From: Rhodospirillaceae bacterium | Lineage (GTDB): Bacteria > Pseudomonadota > Alphaproteobacteria > Rhodospirillales > Rhodospirillaceae | Assembly (NCBI GenBank): GCA_947476695.1 | Contig: CANJRD010000003.1 | Span: 266,449 to 330,448 of the forward strand | Length of the DNA: 64,000 nucleotides | Reading direction: 5' to 3' | Part shown: positions 28,818 to 37,267 of the stretch, in pieces | Numbering within the stretch: the stretch's first letter is position 1 | Layout: each line of letters begins with the position of its first letter | Notes under the pieces: model-generated | Databases searched by the model: none | The model's input: only the letters and a program-made list of their open reading frames with translations | What the model was told of the DNA's origin: nothing | Translations under genes and position numbers: made by a program

Positions 28818-31055
28818 ATGCGTGCGTTCAGGGCATCGCTCTTGCTCACGGTGGCATGGCCGTTCGCGGCGTTCGCGCAGTTCGACCTGGGCGAAGTGCC
28901 GTCACCTGCCGCGGCGCCCGCGCCGTTGTTCACAAATGCGATTGAGATCGGCACCGGGTATCAAGACGTGGAGTCCGCGTTCTTTGGCCGCTATGGCGGA
29001 CGCACGAAGGCCGGGAACTTCGTATTCGGCGAAGGTACATTCAGCAGCCGACCTGCTTGGGATACGGGCAACGGCCGCTTCTTCGATGCGCAGGTGATCT
29101 TCAACGGCCAGAACTTGCCATCCGTCGCCACCCGCTTCGGCGTGCAGGGCCGCTGGCGCGTCAACGCGGCCTTCGAATCCTTCACGATGTACAAGAGCGA
29201 CGGCGCCCGCTCGCCCTTCGACGGTGTCGGCAGTGCGCGCCTGACGTTACCGGCCGGATGGGTGGGGGCTGCCTCGTCCCTGCTGTTCCCAAGCCTCCAG
29301 GCCAGCCTCAAGCCGGTAGAATTGAAAGTCCGTTGGCAGACAGTCGGCGGCGATTTCGTGATGAACCCGAAGCCCGGTTACGAAGCGCGCATACACTTTG
29401 ACCGGCGCGACCGTGATGGTCTGAAGTGGAATGCCCTGCCCTTCGGTCCGGAAAGCACGTTCCCGGTCGGCATCTTCTTCCCGCAGACGGTCGACTATCA
29501 GTCAAACCACATGACGGCGTCCCTGGGCTATGCGGACGGACCACTGCAGTGGAAAGCGGCGTACAGCCTTTCGACGTTCCACAACGCGGTGCCGGCCATG
29601 ACGGTGCAGAACTCGTACTCACGCTCTATCGGCATCTCGTGGCCGGCTGGAGCGTTCGCGGGATTCCCGTTCGCGTTCGGGCAGTACAGCCTACCCCCTG
29701 ACAACGTCGCGCATCAGATGGCGATGACCGGCGGCTACGCGATCACGCCGCAGCTGCGGCTGACCGCGAAACTGTCCTATGGAATTCAAACGCAGAACGA
29801 GCCGTTCCTGCCCTACACCACCAGTCCGAACCTGACGGTGAACACGCCACTGCCCCGCACGTCTCTCAACGGCGATGTGCGCAAGACTTTCGCCAACGTC
29901 ACGCTGACCGGTCGACAGGGAAAAGCGTTCGATTTCACCGCCGCCTACACCTTCGACGATCGCGACAACAGAACGCCAAAGGCGCTGTTCAGCTACGTCC
30001 CGAACGATTCACAGGATCAGCCATCGGCGGCGTTGAATGGCATCAATCGCTACATCCGCTACAATCTGCCGCACAGCTTCACGTTCCAACAGGCGCGCCT
30101 GGAGGCCGGCTACAAGCTCGCGGCCCGCACGCGGCTGAGCGTTTACTACAGCGGCGATTTTCGCCGGCGCACCTATCAGGAAGTCGCTCGCACGAACGAA
30201 CACACCATCCGCGCCAAGGCGCAGACGACCTTCAGCCTCGGCTCCGGCTGGATCGGCTACACCTACGCCAACCGCACCGGCTCGGAGTACCTCGACTATG
30301 TGTCGTGGAATGCCAGCCACACGACGAACTACATTGCCGCGGGTCCCCAGAACCAGTCGATCGAATACCCGCTGCTTCGCCGCTACAATCTGGCGGATCG
30401 CCGCCGCCATGAAGTGAAAACCGGCGCGAGCCTCGATCTCACGCCGCGGCTGGTGGTGAGCGTCTCCGGTGGGACGGCGAAGGACGACTACCTCAATTCG
30501 CGATTCGGGCTGACGTCGTCCTACAGCCTGCTTGGCGACGTCGACGTTGCCTACACCATCAAGGACAAGCTGACGTTGGGCGCGTTCTACACTTTGGAGC
30601 GCCTGCACAATCGGCAAAACGGCTACTTCCTGTTCAACGCCAACGAAACGAACCCGGCGCAGATATGGACCGCGAGCAATCGAGACCGCATCCAGAGCGT
30701 CGGCGCCAAACTCGACTGGACTGTGAAAGCCAACAAACTCAGGCTTGGCGCGAGTTACACGCTCTCGGACGGCAATACGCATATCGATGTGGCCGATACG
30801 CCGTTCACCGCACAGGCTGTTGTCGCGCAGATGCCGGATGCCTTGATGCGCACGCATAACGTCGGGTTGAACGCGGAATATCAATGGCATGACACGATGG
30901 CTTTCCGCGCCGGCTATACTCTCGAACGACACGTGACGGACGATTGGCGCTATCTCGCGAGCCTCACGCCGGTTGCGCAAATCTTGGGCTCAGGCGAGCT
31001 TGCGCCGCGCTATAATGCACACGTGGTATGGATTTCCACGCGCAAGCGATTCTGA
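28818..31055 (+). CDS. MtrB/PioB family outer-membrane barrel
   Basis: The 745-residue outer-membrane protein has a signal peptide (residues 1-20, ending AFA) and a large beta-barrel ending in IST-RKRF. The family pattern is strong: AIEIGTGYQDVESAFFGRYG near residue 41, DRRDRDGLKWNALPFG, AASLGYADGPLQWKA-like strands and DVDVAYTIKDKLTLGAFYTL. MtrB-type barrels sheath the decaheme cytochrome. No cysteine is present anywhere, so the N-terminal CxxC reported for some Shewanella MtrB proteins is absent. It is translationally close to the decaheme gene, and the DUF1800 gene starts 17 bases after its stop. Confidence 0.92.
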   Translation: MRAFRASLLLTVAWPFAAFAQFDLGEVPSPAAAPAPLFTNAIEIGTGYQDVESAFFGRYGGRTKAGNFVFGEGTFSSRPAWDTGNGRFFDAQVIFNGQNLPSVATRFGVQGRWRVNAAFESFTMYKSDGARSPFDGVGSARLTLPAGWVGAASSLLFPSLQASLKPVELKVRWQTVGGDFVMNPKPGYEARIHFDRRDRDGLKWNALPFGPESTFPVGIFFPQTVDYQSNHMTASLGYADGPLQWKAAYSLSTFHNAVPAMTVQNSYSRSIGISWPAGAFAGFPFAFGQYSLPPDNVAHQMAMTGGYAITPQLRLTAKLSYGIQTQNEPFLPYTTSPNLTVNTPLPRTSLNGDVRKTFANVTLTGRQGKAFDFTAAYTFDDRDNRTPKALFSYVPNDSQDQPSAALNGINRYIRYNLPHSFTFQQARLEAGYKLAARTRLSVYYSGDFRRRTYQEVARTNEHTIRAKAQTTFSLGSGWIGYTYANRTGSEYLDYVSWNASHTTNYIAAGPQNQSIEYPLLRRYNLADRRRHEVKTGASLDLTPRLVVSVSGGTAKDDYLNSRFGLTSSYSLLGDVDVAYTIKDKLTLGAFYTLERLHNRQNGYFLFNANETNPAQIWTASNRDRIQSVGAKLDWTVKANKLRLGASYTLSDGNTHIDVADTPFTAQAVVAQMPDALMRTHNVGLNAEYQWHDTMAFRAGYTLERHVTDDWRYLASLTPVAQILGSGELAPRYNAHVVWISTRKRF

Positions 31056-31072
31056 CCTTCGAGTTTCACAAC

Positions 31073-32674
31073 ATGCTGCCGACATCCGGCACATTCGAAC
31101 GCAACGCCCTGAATCGCATCACCTTCGGTGCGCGGCCGTCCGACGTTGTCCTTGTGCAGCAGATGGGATGGTCGGCCTGGCTGGCCGATCAACTCAATCC
31201 GCCCGAGGGGGATGATCCGGCGCTGGCCGCGCATATCGCGCCTCTGGCGATGCGCATTGTCTACGGCGGTCAGGCACCGTTTGGCGACATCCCAGGCTGG
31301 CAACCGGTCAATCAGCTGCGGCTCCTCAACTACATGAAGGCGGACATCGCCACATTATGGGACGTCGCCCGTCGCTCGGACGTATCGCTGGCGCCGAATG
31401 AGCGCACGCGCATCCAGCAGGAGCTGAACGCGACGACCTGGGTGCGCAACGTGCATTCGCGCTATCAGGTGCGCGAGTTCATGGTCGACTTCTGGAGCAA
31501 CCACTTCTCCATCGGCCGTCAGGAGTGCATCTACGGCACCGCCGCGCTGCCGATTTACGATCAACAGGTCATCCGTCCGCGCGCCTTCGGCAACTTCCTC
31601 GATCTGCTGACATCGGTCGCGCAGAGCGCGGCGATGCTGCGGTTCTTGAACAACGCCGAAAGCAACGCCGAACATCCGAACGAGAACTACGCCCGCGAGC
31701 TGCTGGAGCTGCACACTTTGGGTGCGCCCGCCTATCTCGGCTTCGGGCGTCAATCCAGCCGGGCGATGATCGACGTCAACGGCATGCAGATGGCCTCCGG
31801 CTTCACCGACGACGATGTGATCCAAGCTTCGCGCGCGCTATCCGGCTGGACACTGGAGCAAGGCCAGCAAGGTCCGAACGGCACCCTGCCGTTCACAGGC
31901 AGGTTCATCTTCAATCCCGCGCAGCACAATCCGACCGCCGGGAATTTCCTGGGCGTCAATCTGCGCTGGCTGCCGCCGGAGATGCAGGGCCATATGCTGT
32001 TGCGTATGGTCGCCTTCCATCCCGCGACGGCGAGCTTTGTCGTGCGCAAGATCGCGACACGGATTTTCGGAGACAATCCACCCGAAGCCGCCATCGCGCG
32101 CGGCACCGCCGCCTGGATGGCCAATCGCGACAAGTCCGATCAGTTGAAACAGGTAATGGCTGCGATGCTGACGGGCCCAGAGATGGGTGCAGCACCTTCG
32201 AAGGTTCGCCGGCCGCACGAGAAGGTCATGGCGCTGTTGCGCACCACGGACACGGTCGTGAACGCACACGATCAGGCTTACACGGTGCTGGAATCTCTTG
32301 GCGACGGACTTTACGTCTGGGCGACACCCGAAGGGCGTCCCGATCGCGATATCCAATGGCAAACCGCCGCGGCCAATCTCACTGTCTGGAATCAGATGTT
32401 GCAGATCCTGGCCGCACCGGCCCTGCGCACCACGTTGGCAACACAAATGCCGGCAGAAGTCGCAACCTCGGCCATTGGTATCGTAGAGTACTGGGTCGAG
32501 CGATTGGTCGGCTATGCGTTGCGTCCACAAGCGATGCAGGCGTTGATCGACGATGTGTTGTCGCCGCCCGGCGTTATCGCGGCTTTGCGGTCCGGCGGCA
32601 TCAACAACGTCGAGACATCGTTACGGCGTCTGACGGCCCTGATCGCCGCCTCGCCTGAATTCGCGGTGCGCTGA
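31073..32674 (+). CDS. DUF1800 domain protein (copy 2)
   Basis: The 533-residue protein is visibly similar along its whole length to the DUF1800 protein at 4271-5884 (ALNRITFGARPSDVVLVQQM, FWSNHFSIGRQE, PNENYARELLELHTLG). The start at 31073 (MLPTSGTF) avoids overlapping the MtrB gene. An alternative start at 31028 would overlap it. Like copy 1, it has no signal peptide. It lies 17 bases after MtrB and overlaps the DUF1501 partner by one base, so it appears to belong to the cytochrome operon. The function of the family is not known. Confidence 0.88.
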   Translation: MLPTSGTFERNALNRITFGARPSDVVLVQQMGWSAWLADQLNPPEGDDPALAAHIAPLAMRIVYGGQAPFGDIPGWQPVNQLRLLNYMKADIATLWDVARRSDVSLAPNERTRIQQELNATTWVRNVHSRYQVREFMVDFWSNHFSIGRQECIYGTAALPIYDQQVIRPRAFGNFLDLLTSVAQSAAMLRFLNNAESNAEHPNENYARELLELHTLGAPAYLGFGRQSSRAMIDVNGMQMASGFTDDDVIQASRALSGWTLEQGQQGPNGTLPFTGRFIFNPAQHNPTAGNFLGVNLRWLPPEMQGHMLLRMVAFHPATASFVVRKIATRIFGDNPPEAAIARGTAAWMANRDKSDQLKQVMAAMLTGPEMGAAPSKVRRPHEKVMALLRTTDTVVNAHDQAYTVLESLGDGLYVWATPEGRPDRDIQWQTAAANLTVWNQMLQILAAPALRTTLATQMPAEVATSAIGIVEYWVERLVGYALRPQAMQALIDDVLSPPGVIAALRSGGINNVETSLRRLTALIAASPEFAVR

Positions 32675-33876
32675 TGAACCTCAGTCGCCGTCAAATCCTC
32701 AGTTCCGCTACGGCCGCGACCATGACGACGCTGGCGCCTGGCGTCCGCGTCGCCTTTGGCGCTGGACAGCGCGATATCATCATCGCCCTGTTCCTGCGGT
32801 TTGGCGCCGATGGCCTGAGCATGGTTCCGCCGGCCGATGACGGCCACTACCATGACGCGCGCCCGACGCTCGGCATTGCCGCCCGAGATGCGCTGCCCAT
32901 CGGCAGTCTGGGCGGCACGCCGTTCTTCCTGCATCCCGCCGCGCCCGAGCTGAAGAGGCTTTACGACTCCGGCCAGCTTGCGATCGTCCAGGCCGCCGGC
33001 ATGTTCGCCAATAACCGCAGCCACTTCATCAGTCAGGACATGATGGAGCGCGGCCTCGCCGATGGTGACGCCGCGCAGAGCGCAGGCTGGCTGGCACGGC
33101 ATCTGATATCGACGACACCTTCGCTGCCAACCCTCGGCGCGATCGCGAGCGCGGCGCAGCTAGACCTGCGGCTGCAAGGCTACGCCAGCGCCGTGGCGAT
33201 TCCGGACGTCGCCAACTTCAACGTCTTCGGCGGCGACACCAATCTGAACGTCATCAACCAGATGCAGGCCGGCAGCGAGGCCCACGTCGCAGCAGCGCGC
33301 GAAGCGGTCGCCACCATCAAGTCCGTGCAGGCAGGCCTGGCAACATTGCCCAGCGCCGTCGGGGAGACGGCAACCTACACAAACGGGTTCCTGTCGGCCT
33401 CGCTGCGTTCAATCGCGACGTTGATCAAGATGAACGTCGGCTTGGAAGCGGCAGCGGTCGACTTTTACGCCTGGGATCATCACGTCAATCTCAACCTCAA
33501 CTTCCCGCCGCAGGCGCGCGAACTGTCGCAGTCGTTGGCCGCGTTCTGGAACGACCTGCGCGACTACCGCGATCGGCTGACGATTGTCACGATGACGGAG
33601 TTCGGCCGCCGCGTGGAAGAGAACGCCAATGCCGGCACCGATCACGGCTCCGCCTCTTTCATGTTCGTGCTGGGCGGCAATGTGAACGGCGGCAAGATAT
33701 ACGGCACTTGGCCGGGGCTGGCGCCGGCCGCCCTGCATTCAGGCGATCTGCTGGTCACGACCGACTATCGCACCGTGCTGCAGGAAATCTTGGTGAAGCG
33801 CCGTGGCGAGGCGTCGCCGCAAAAGGTCTTCCCCGGCGTCACCTACAATCCCTTGGGCATTTTACGCGGCAGCTGA
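32674..33876 (+). CDS. DUF1501 domain protein, Tat-exported (copy 2)
   Basis: The 400-residue protein resembles the DUF1501 protein at 5895-7127 (NRSHFISQDMMERG, VTMTEFGRRVEENANAGTDH, GNVNGGKIYGTWPGLAP). The N-terminus is a twin-arginine signal (LSRRQILSSATAA), so the protein should be exported folded. The ATG overlaps the DUF1800 stop (TGATG). It closes a run of co-oriented genes from the cytochromes. A quinone oxidoreductase gene follows after 64 bases, but with its own leader. Confidence 0.9.
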   Translation: MNLSRRQILSSATAATMTTLAPGVRVAFGAGQRDIIIALFLRFGADGLSMVPPADDGHYHDARPTLGIAARDALPIGSLGGTPFFLHPAAPELKRLYDSGQLAIVQAAGMFANNRSHFISQDMMERGLADGDAAQSAGWLARHLISTTPSLPTLGAIASAAQLDLRLQGYASAVAIPDVANFNVFGGDTNLNVINQMQAGSEAHVAAAREAVATIKSVQAGLATLPSAVGETATYTNGFLSASLRSIATLIKMNVGLEAAAVDFYAWDHHVNLNLNFPPQARELSQSLAAFWNDLRDYRDRLTIVTMTEFGRRVEENANAGTDHGSASFMFVLGGNVNGGKIYGTWPGLAPAALHSGDLLVTTDYRTVLQEILVKRRGEASPQKVFPGVTYNPLGILRGS

Positions 33877-33940
33877 TCCTGTCTGGACGGACGCCTTACG
33901 CCGCTTAAGATGCGCGCACCGTCCTTGCGAGTTAAGCCCC

Positions 33941-34921
33941 ATGCGCGCGCTCATCTGCCGTCAATTCGGACCGCCCTCATCCCTACGCGTTGAGGACGTG
34001 CCCGCGCCCCTGCCGAAGGCCGGTGAAGTTATCGTCGCGGTGGAAGCCGCGGGCGTGAACTTTCCCGATCTGTTGATGATCGAGGGCAAGTACCAGCGCA
34101 TCCCCCCATTCCCCTTCGCGCCGGGCTGCGAAGCCGCCGGCACTATCAAACGTCTGGGCGCGGGCGTGATCGGCTGGAATGTCGGCGACAGAGTCATGAC
34201 TTTTGTCGGCCACGATACGTTCGCCGAAGAGGTTGCCGTGGACGCAACGCAACTTTCGAAACTGCCCGGCACTTTCGACGCCATCACCGGCGCGGCGTTC
34301 ATGCTGACCTACGGCACAGCGCTGCATGGGTTAGCTGATCGCGGCAATCTGCAAAGCGGCGAGACATTGCTGGTTCTGGGCGCCGCCGGTGGCGTCGGAA
34401 GCGCCGCCATCGAAGTCGGCAAAGTGTTCGGCGCCCGCGTTATCGCCGCAGCTTCGAGCGACGAGAAGCTCGCCTTCTGCAAGTCGATTGGCGCCGATGA
34501 GACCATCAACTACAGCCGCGAGGACTTTCGCGAGCGCGTCAAGCAGCTCACCGGCGGTCGCGGCGTCGATGTCGCTTTCGATCCGGTTGGCGGTTCGCTG
34601 GCGGAGCCTACGGTGCGCGCCATGGCACGCGGCGGACGTTATCTCGTCGTTGGATTTGCGCAGGGTGAGATCCCGAAGATCCCGCTCAATCTGCCGCTGC
34701 TCAAGAACTGCGCCATTGTCGGCGTTACCTGGGGTTCGTTCGTACTGAACGGCGATCCCGGCGCTGAGCATCATTTGCGTCAGCTGGCCGCGTTGGCGGC
34801 GGAGGGCCGTCTCAACCCGCGCGTGACGAAGGTCTATGGGCTAAATGAGGCCGCCCAAGCGCTCGACGATATGGCCCAGCGTCGCGTCACTGGCAAAGTC
34901 GTGATCGATTTGTCGCGCTGA
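33941..34921 (+). CDS. NADPH:quinone oxidoreductase, zinc-free MDR family
   Basis: The 326-residue protein is a medium-chain dehydrogenase/reductase of the quinone-oxidoreductase type. It has the GroES-like N-terminal fold (residues 1-115, ending with FVGHDTFAEEVAVDA), a nucleotide-binding motif VLGAAGGVGSAAIEVGK near residue 147, DVAFDPVGG near residue 214 and AQRRVTGKVVID at the C-terminus. It lacks the zinc-binding residues of alcohol dehydrogenases. The reaction is likely NADPH-dependent reduction of quinones or conjugated carbonyl compounds. The ATG at 33941 is chosen over the open upstream frame, which overlaps the DUF1501 gene. Confidence 0.92.
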   Translation: MRALICRQFGPPSSLRVEDVPAPLPKAGEVIVAVEAAGVNFPDLLMIEGKYQRIPPFPFAPGCEAAGTIKRLGAGVIGWNVGDRVMTFVGHDTFAEEVAVDATQLSKLPGTFDAITGAAFMLTYGTALHGLADRGNLQSGETLLVLGAAGGVGSAAIEVGKVFGARVIAAASSDEKLAFCKSIGADETINYSREDFRERVKQLTGGRGVDVAFDPVGGSLAEPTVRAMARGGRYLVVGFAQGEIPKIPLNLPLLKNCAIVGVTWGSFVLNGDPGAEHHLRQLAALAAEGRLNPRVTKVYGLNEAAQALDDMAQRRVTGKVVIDLSR

Positions 34922-34991
34922 CACCTAACGGTGGGCAGAACTTCGCACCGAACCGGTCGTTGAATCCTGCAGTCAGCTCAGGACGTTCAAC

Positions 34992-35306
34992 ATGAAAACC
35001 CGCTGTGTGGTACTCGCCGGATCGCTCGCCCTGGTTTTCGCGCAAGGGGTCTTCGCCCAAAGCGTCCAACGTCGCCCCTGCATGGCGGCTGATGCTCCCT
35101 CTGGCTGTGAGGGGACGATGCCAGGCCCGCCGAAGACGATGATGGATATGCAACAACCCCCGGAACGGCGTCAGACTTTCGTGCGTGTTCCTCTTAGTGA
35201 GCAGCCCCCGCCACCACCTCCCGCGGATAACCAGGGAACTGTGTCGGTCAAACCGGCGCCTGATGCGGAACCGACGGTACAGAACGGCGATGAGGCCGCA
35301 CGGTAG
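34992..35306 (+). CDS. small secreted proline-rich protein, unknown
   Basis: The 104-residue protein is not recognised. It has a clear Sec signal (residues 1-23, cleaved after VFA), two cysteines (RPCMAADAPSGCEG), and a proline-rich tail with PPPPPP. AGGA lies at a good distance from the ATG. It could be a small periplasmic or cell-wall-associated protein. Downstream, only five bases separate it from the convergent regulator-like gene. Confidence 0.6.
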   Translation: MKTRCVVLAGSLALVFAQGVFAQSVQRRPCMAADAPSGCEGTMPGPPKTMMDMQQPPERRQTFVRVPLSEQPPPPPPADNQGTVSVKPAPDAEPTVQNGDEAAR

Positions 35307-35311
35307 TGCCG

Positions 35312-35860
35312 CTAGGGTGTTGACGGAGACGTCGGGTTTCTCCCGATCACGCACTCGATGTCCGACGCATTCTGCCGATTCAATGGGCAGGCGAGTTCGG
35401 TTTCGCTGAACTCCATCTTCCACGTCAGTGCCGATTGCAATTCGCCCAGCTTCCGCAAGTTCTCGCAAATGCCGCAACGACCGACGCTTTTAGCCGTCGC
35501 CGTTGAAGTCGCCATCTGAACCTGTCCCGAAACTTCACTCAGGATTTCACAAGCGACGTTCACGATCGCAACCGCTTCGCTCAACGCGTCCGACTTGCGT
35601 GGCGCGACCGAGGCCGTGCGTTGCTTTAACAACGTGGCATAGGCCGTCAGAAACGGAGGCACGCCATGCCCCGTGGCGACAAAGGCACTGTCGAGTTCCA
35701 ACGCTTGCTGAAGATTTGGAAAATATGCGAGCTCGGGGTCAGCCCACTTGTAGACAAGCGTAGGGCTGCGCCCAACGATCTGGGCGACCCGATCAGGGCC
35801 CAGCGCCTCTGAAATCTGGCTTGCGGCGGACGATAAATTCGCCGGAAGTCTACGCTTCAT
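35312..35860 (-). CDS. HTH-type regulator-like protein (phage regulator family)
   Basis: The 182-residue protein has a helix-turn-helix-like N-terminus (ISEALGPDRVAQIVGRSPTL, then VYKWADPELAYFPNLQQALE) that resembles small phage-type or CII-like regulators. The middle is helical (ALSEAVAIVNVACEILSEV). The C-terminus has an unusual cysteine-containing segment (GRCGICENLRKLGELQ and TELACPLN). The start at 35860 (MKRRLP) is chosen over 35890. It stands beside a noncoding hairpin region (35861-36317), so it may be a leftover of a mobile element or a stand-alone regulator. Confidence 0.6.
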   Translation of the reverse strand: MKRRLPANLSSAASQISEALGPDRVAQIVGRSPTLVYKWADPELAYFPNLQQALELDSAFVATGHGVPPFLTAYATLLKQRTASVAPRKSDALSEAVAIVNVACEILSEVSGQVQMATSTATAKSVGRCGICENLRKLGELQSALTWKMEFSETELACPLNRQNASDIECVIGRNPTSPSTP

Positions 35861-36317
35861 TACACACCCCACTACGCTCCAGACGCGCACACCGACGCCG
35901 CATACGTTCGCGGGCGCCGGCTTTTCTCAGACCGGGTGCTAGATCGAGACCAATCTACACTGTGACGTGGCTCGCCACATGGTTGTAGATTGGGATCGTC
36001 TCCCTAGGTACGCACGACTGCCTGGAGTCTTTGCGACTCTCTTGGCCGGGCCCCAACGGAGCCTAGTATCGACTCGCACAGAGTGGCCGAAATTATCGTG
36101 GAGGTTCAACCAACTAATCCGGCAGTCTGGTGAAATTCTAAATCGGGAGTGGGATTATAATAGTCACTTCGGCAATCAGAGCGGGAGCCCAAGCGAAACG
36201 TGCCACGACGGCGTGTCAATCGTCCGCCGACACTCCTCGAGCCGATCAAGCTTTCACGCGCAGCGGCTCACGCCCGCTGGGTAACAGCGCCATGTGAAAC
36301 GTCAGTGACGACGTGCG
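35861..36317. other. noncoding region with lower-GC stretch
   Basis: No gene is supported in these 457 bases. An open frame at 35967-36284 gives a protein without motifs. The region contains a perfect 10-bp inverted repeat (see the repeat entry) and patches of lower GC (for example GTGGGATTATAATAGTC near 36150) unlike the flanks. Part must serve as the promoter of the regulator-like gene. Confidence 0.55.
35950..35993. repeat. long inverted repeat / hairpin
   Basis: CCAATCTACA (35950-35959) and TGTAGATTGG (35984-35993) are perfect inverted arms. A second inner stem, GTGG-CTCG-CCAC, is in the loop. The structure lies about 90 bases upstream of the regulator-like gene start. Confidence 0.75.
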
Positions 36318-37109
36318 TCAGGTCTTCAGATGCATTTCGAGGAATTTGAAGGACCGTTCATACGCGAGATCGGCGCCAGCCTTGTCGTAGGTGACTTGCT
36401 CGACATTCTCGAACGCATGCCCGGCACCGGGGTAAATGTGCAACTCTACCTGGGGATGCTTCGCGCGGATGCTTTCGACGGCCGTCATAGGCACGATCCT
36501 ATCGGCATCTCCGAAATGCAGGATGGTCGGGCACCTTGGATTCTGGTCGTTGAGGTCGGCCGCGATGTGGCTGCCGTAGAAGTTCACCTGGGCCGGCCAT
36601 TCGCTGCGCGCGCCCGTGCGCCACGCCCAGCTGCCGCCGGTGCAGAAGCCCGAGATCGCCACAGTCCCCTTGGGTCCCGCGGCTTCTTTCGCCGCGTCAA
36701 TGTCGGCGTAAAGCAGGTCCGGGTTCAGCGACATGTAGGCCTGGTTACCCGCCACAGTGTCGTTGTAGGCGAAGGTCAGGTTTTTCTTGATCCGGTCGTA
36801 AAGGGCTGGGGCCACGCAGGTGAAGCCTGCGGCGGCCCAGCGTTCGCAGACCGCGGCCATATGGGTCGTGCGGCCGTAAATGGCATGCAAGCTCACAACG
36901 GCCCCCTTGGGCTTACCCACAGGGGTGGCCTTCCACAGGGCCATTTTGTGCCCCCCCGCCGATGTGACCTCGATCTCAACCGCTTTCGGATTGGCGTCGG
37001 CTGCGGTTGCCGATAGGCTCGGGAGGCCGGCAGCCACAGTGCCGCCGGCGAGCGCGAGCAGTCTGCGACGCTTGATGTTCTGGGGGAGCAGCGCATCCGG
37101 AAAAGCCAT
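36318..37109 (-). CDS. dienelactone hydrolase family protein, exported
   Basis: The 263-residue protein has the dienelactone hydrolase triad: Cys156 in GFCTGG, Asp202 in FGDADRIVP, and His230 in GAGHAFEN. Dienelactone hydrolases open lactones from chlorocatechol degradation, but many relatives act on other esters. The N-terminus (NIKRRRLLALAGGTVAAGLP, cut near ATAA) reads as a Tat-like signal, so the enzyme is likely periplasmic, which is unusual for a pathway dienelactone hydrolase. GAGG precedes the ATG at 37109. It is divergent from the bicupin gene at 37268, which also has a Tat-like leader. Confidence 0.85.
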   Translation of the reverse strand: MAFPDALLPQNIKRRRLLALAGGTVAAGLPSLSATAADANPKAVEIEVTSAGGHKMALWKATPVGKPKGAVVSLHAIYGRTTHMAAVCERWAAAGFTCVAPALYDRIKKNLTFAYNDTVAGNQAYMSLNPDLLYADIDAAKEAAGPKGTVAISGFCTGGSWAWRTGARSEWPAQVNFYGSHIAADLNDQNPRCPTILHFGDADRIVPMTAVESIRAKHPQVELHIYPGAGHAFENVEQVTYDKAGADLAYERSFKFLEMHLKT

Positions 37110-37267
37110 CGGCCACCTCGTCGTTGGGAAGGCGTGAATTCTGCGCCAAACATTCCCGGCACGGGAATAGCCAATGAACTGAAGAATCACGAGGCGGTTA
37201 CGCGGACACTGCGCCGCATCGCACAATGACGTACAAGCGAACGACGAACACAAGCGGAGGAAAATCT

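Noticed and set aside
35950..35993. The 35.9-kb hairpin as a tRNA or riboswitch
   Set aside because: No tRNA arms, anticodon or known aptamer pattern could be matched.
35967..36284. Open reading frame of 105 codons in the noncoding region
   Set aside because: No motif, no ribosome binding site and no homologue recalled; the composition is that of noncoding sequence.
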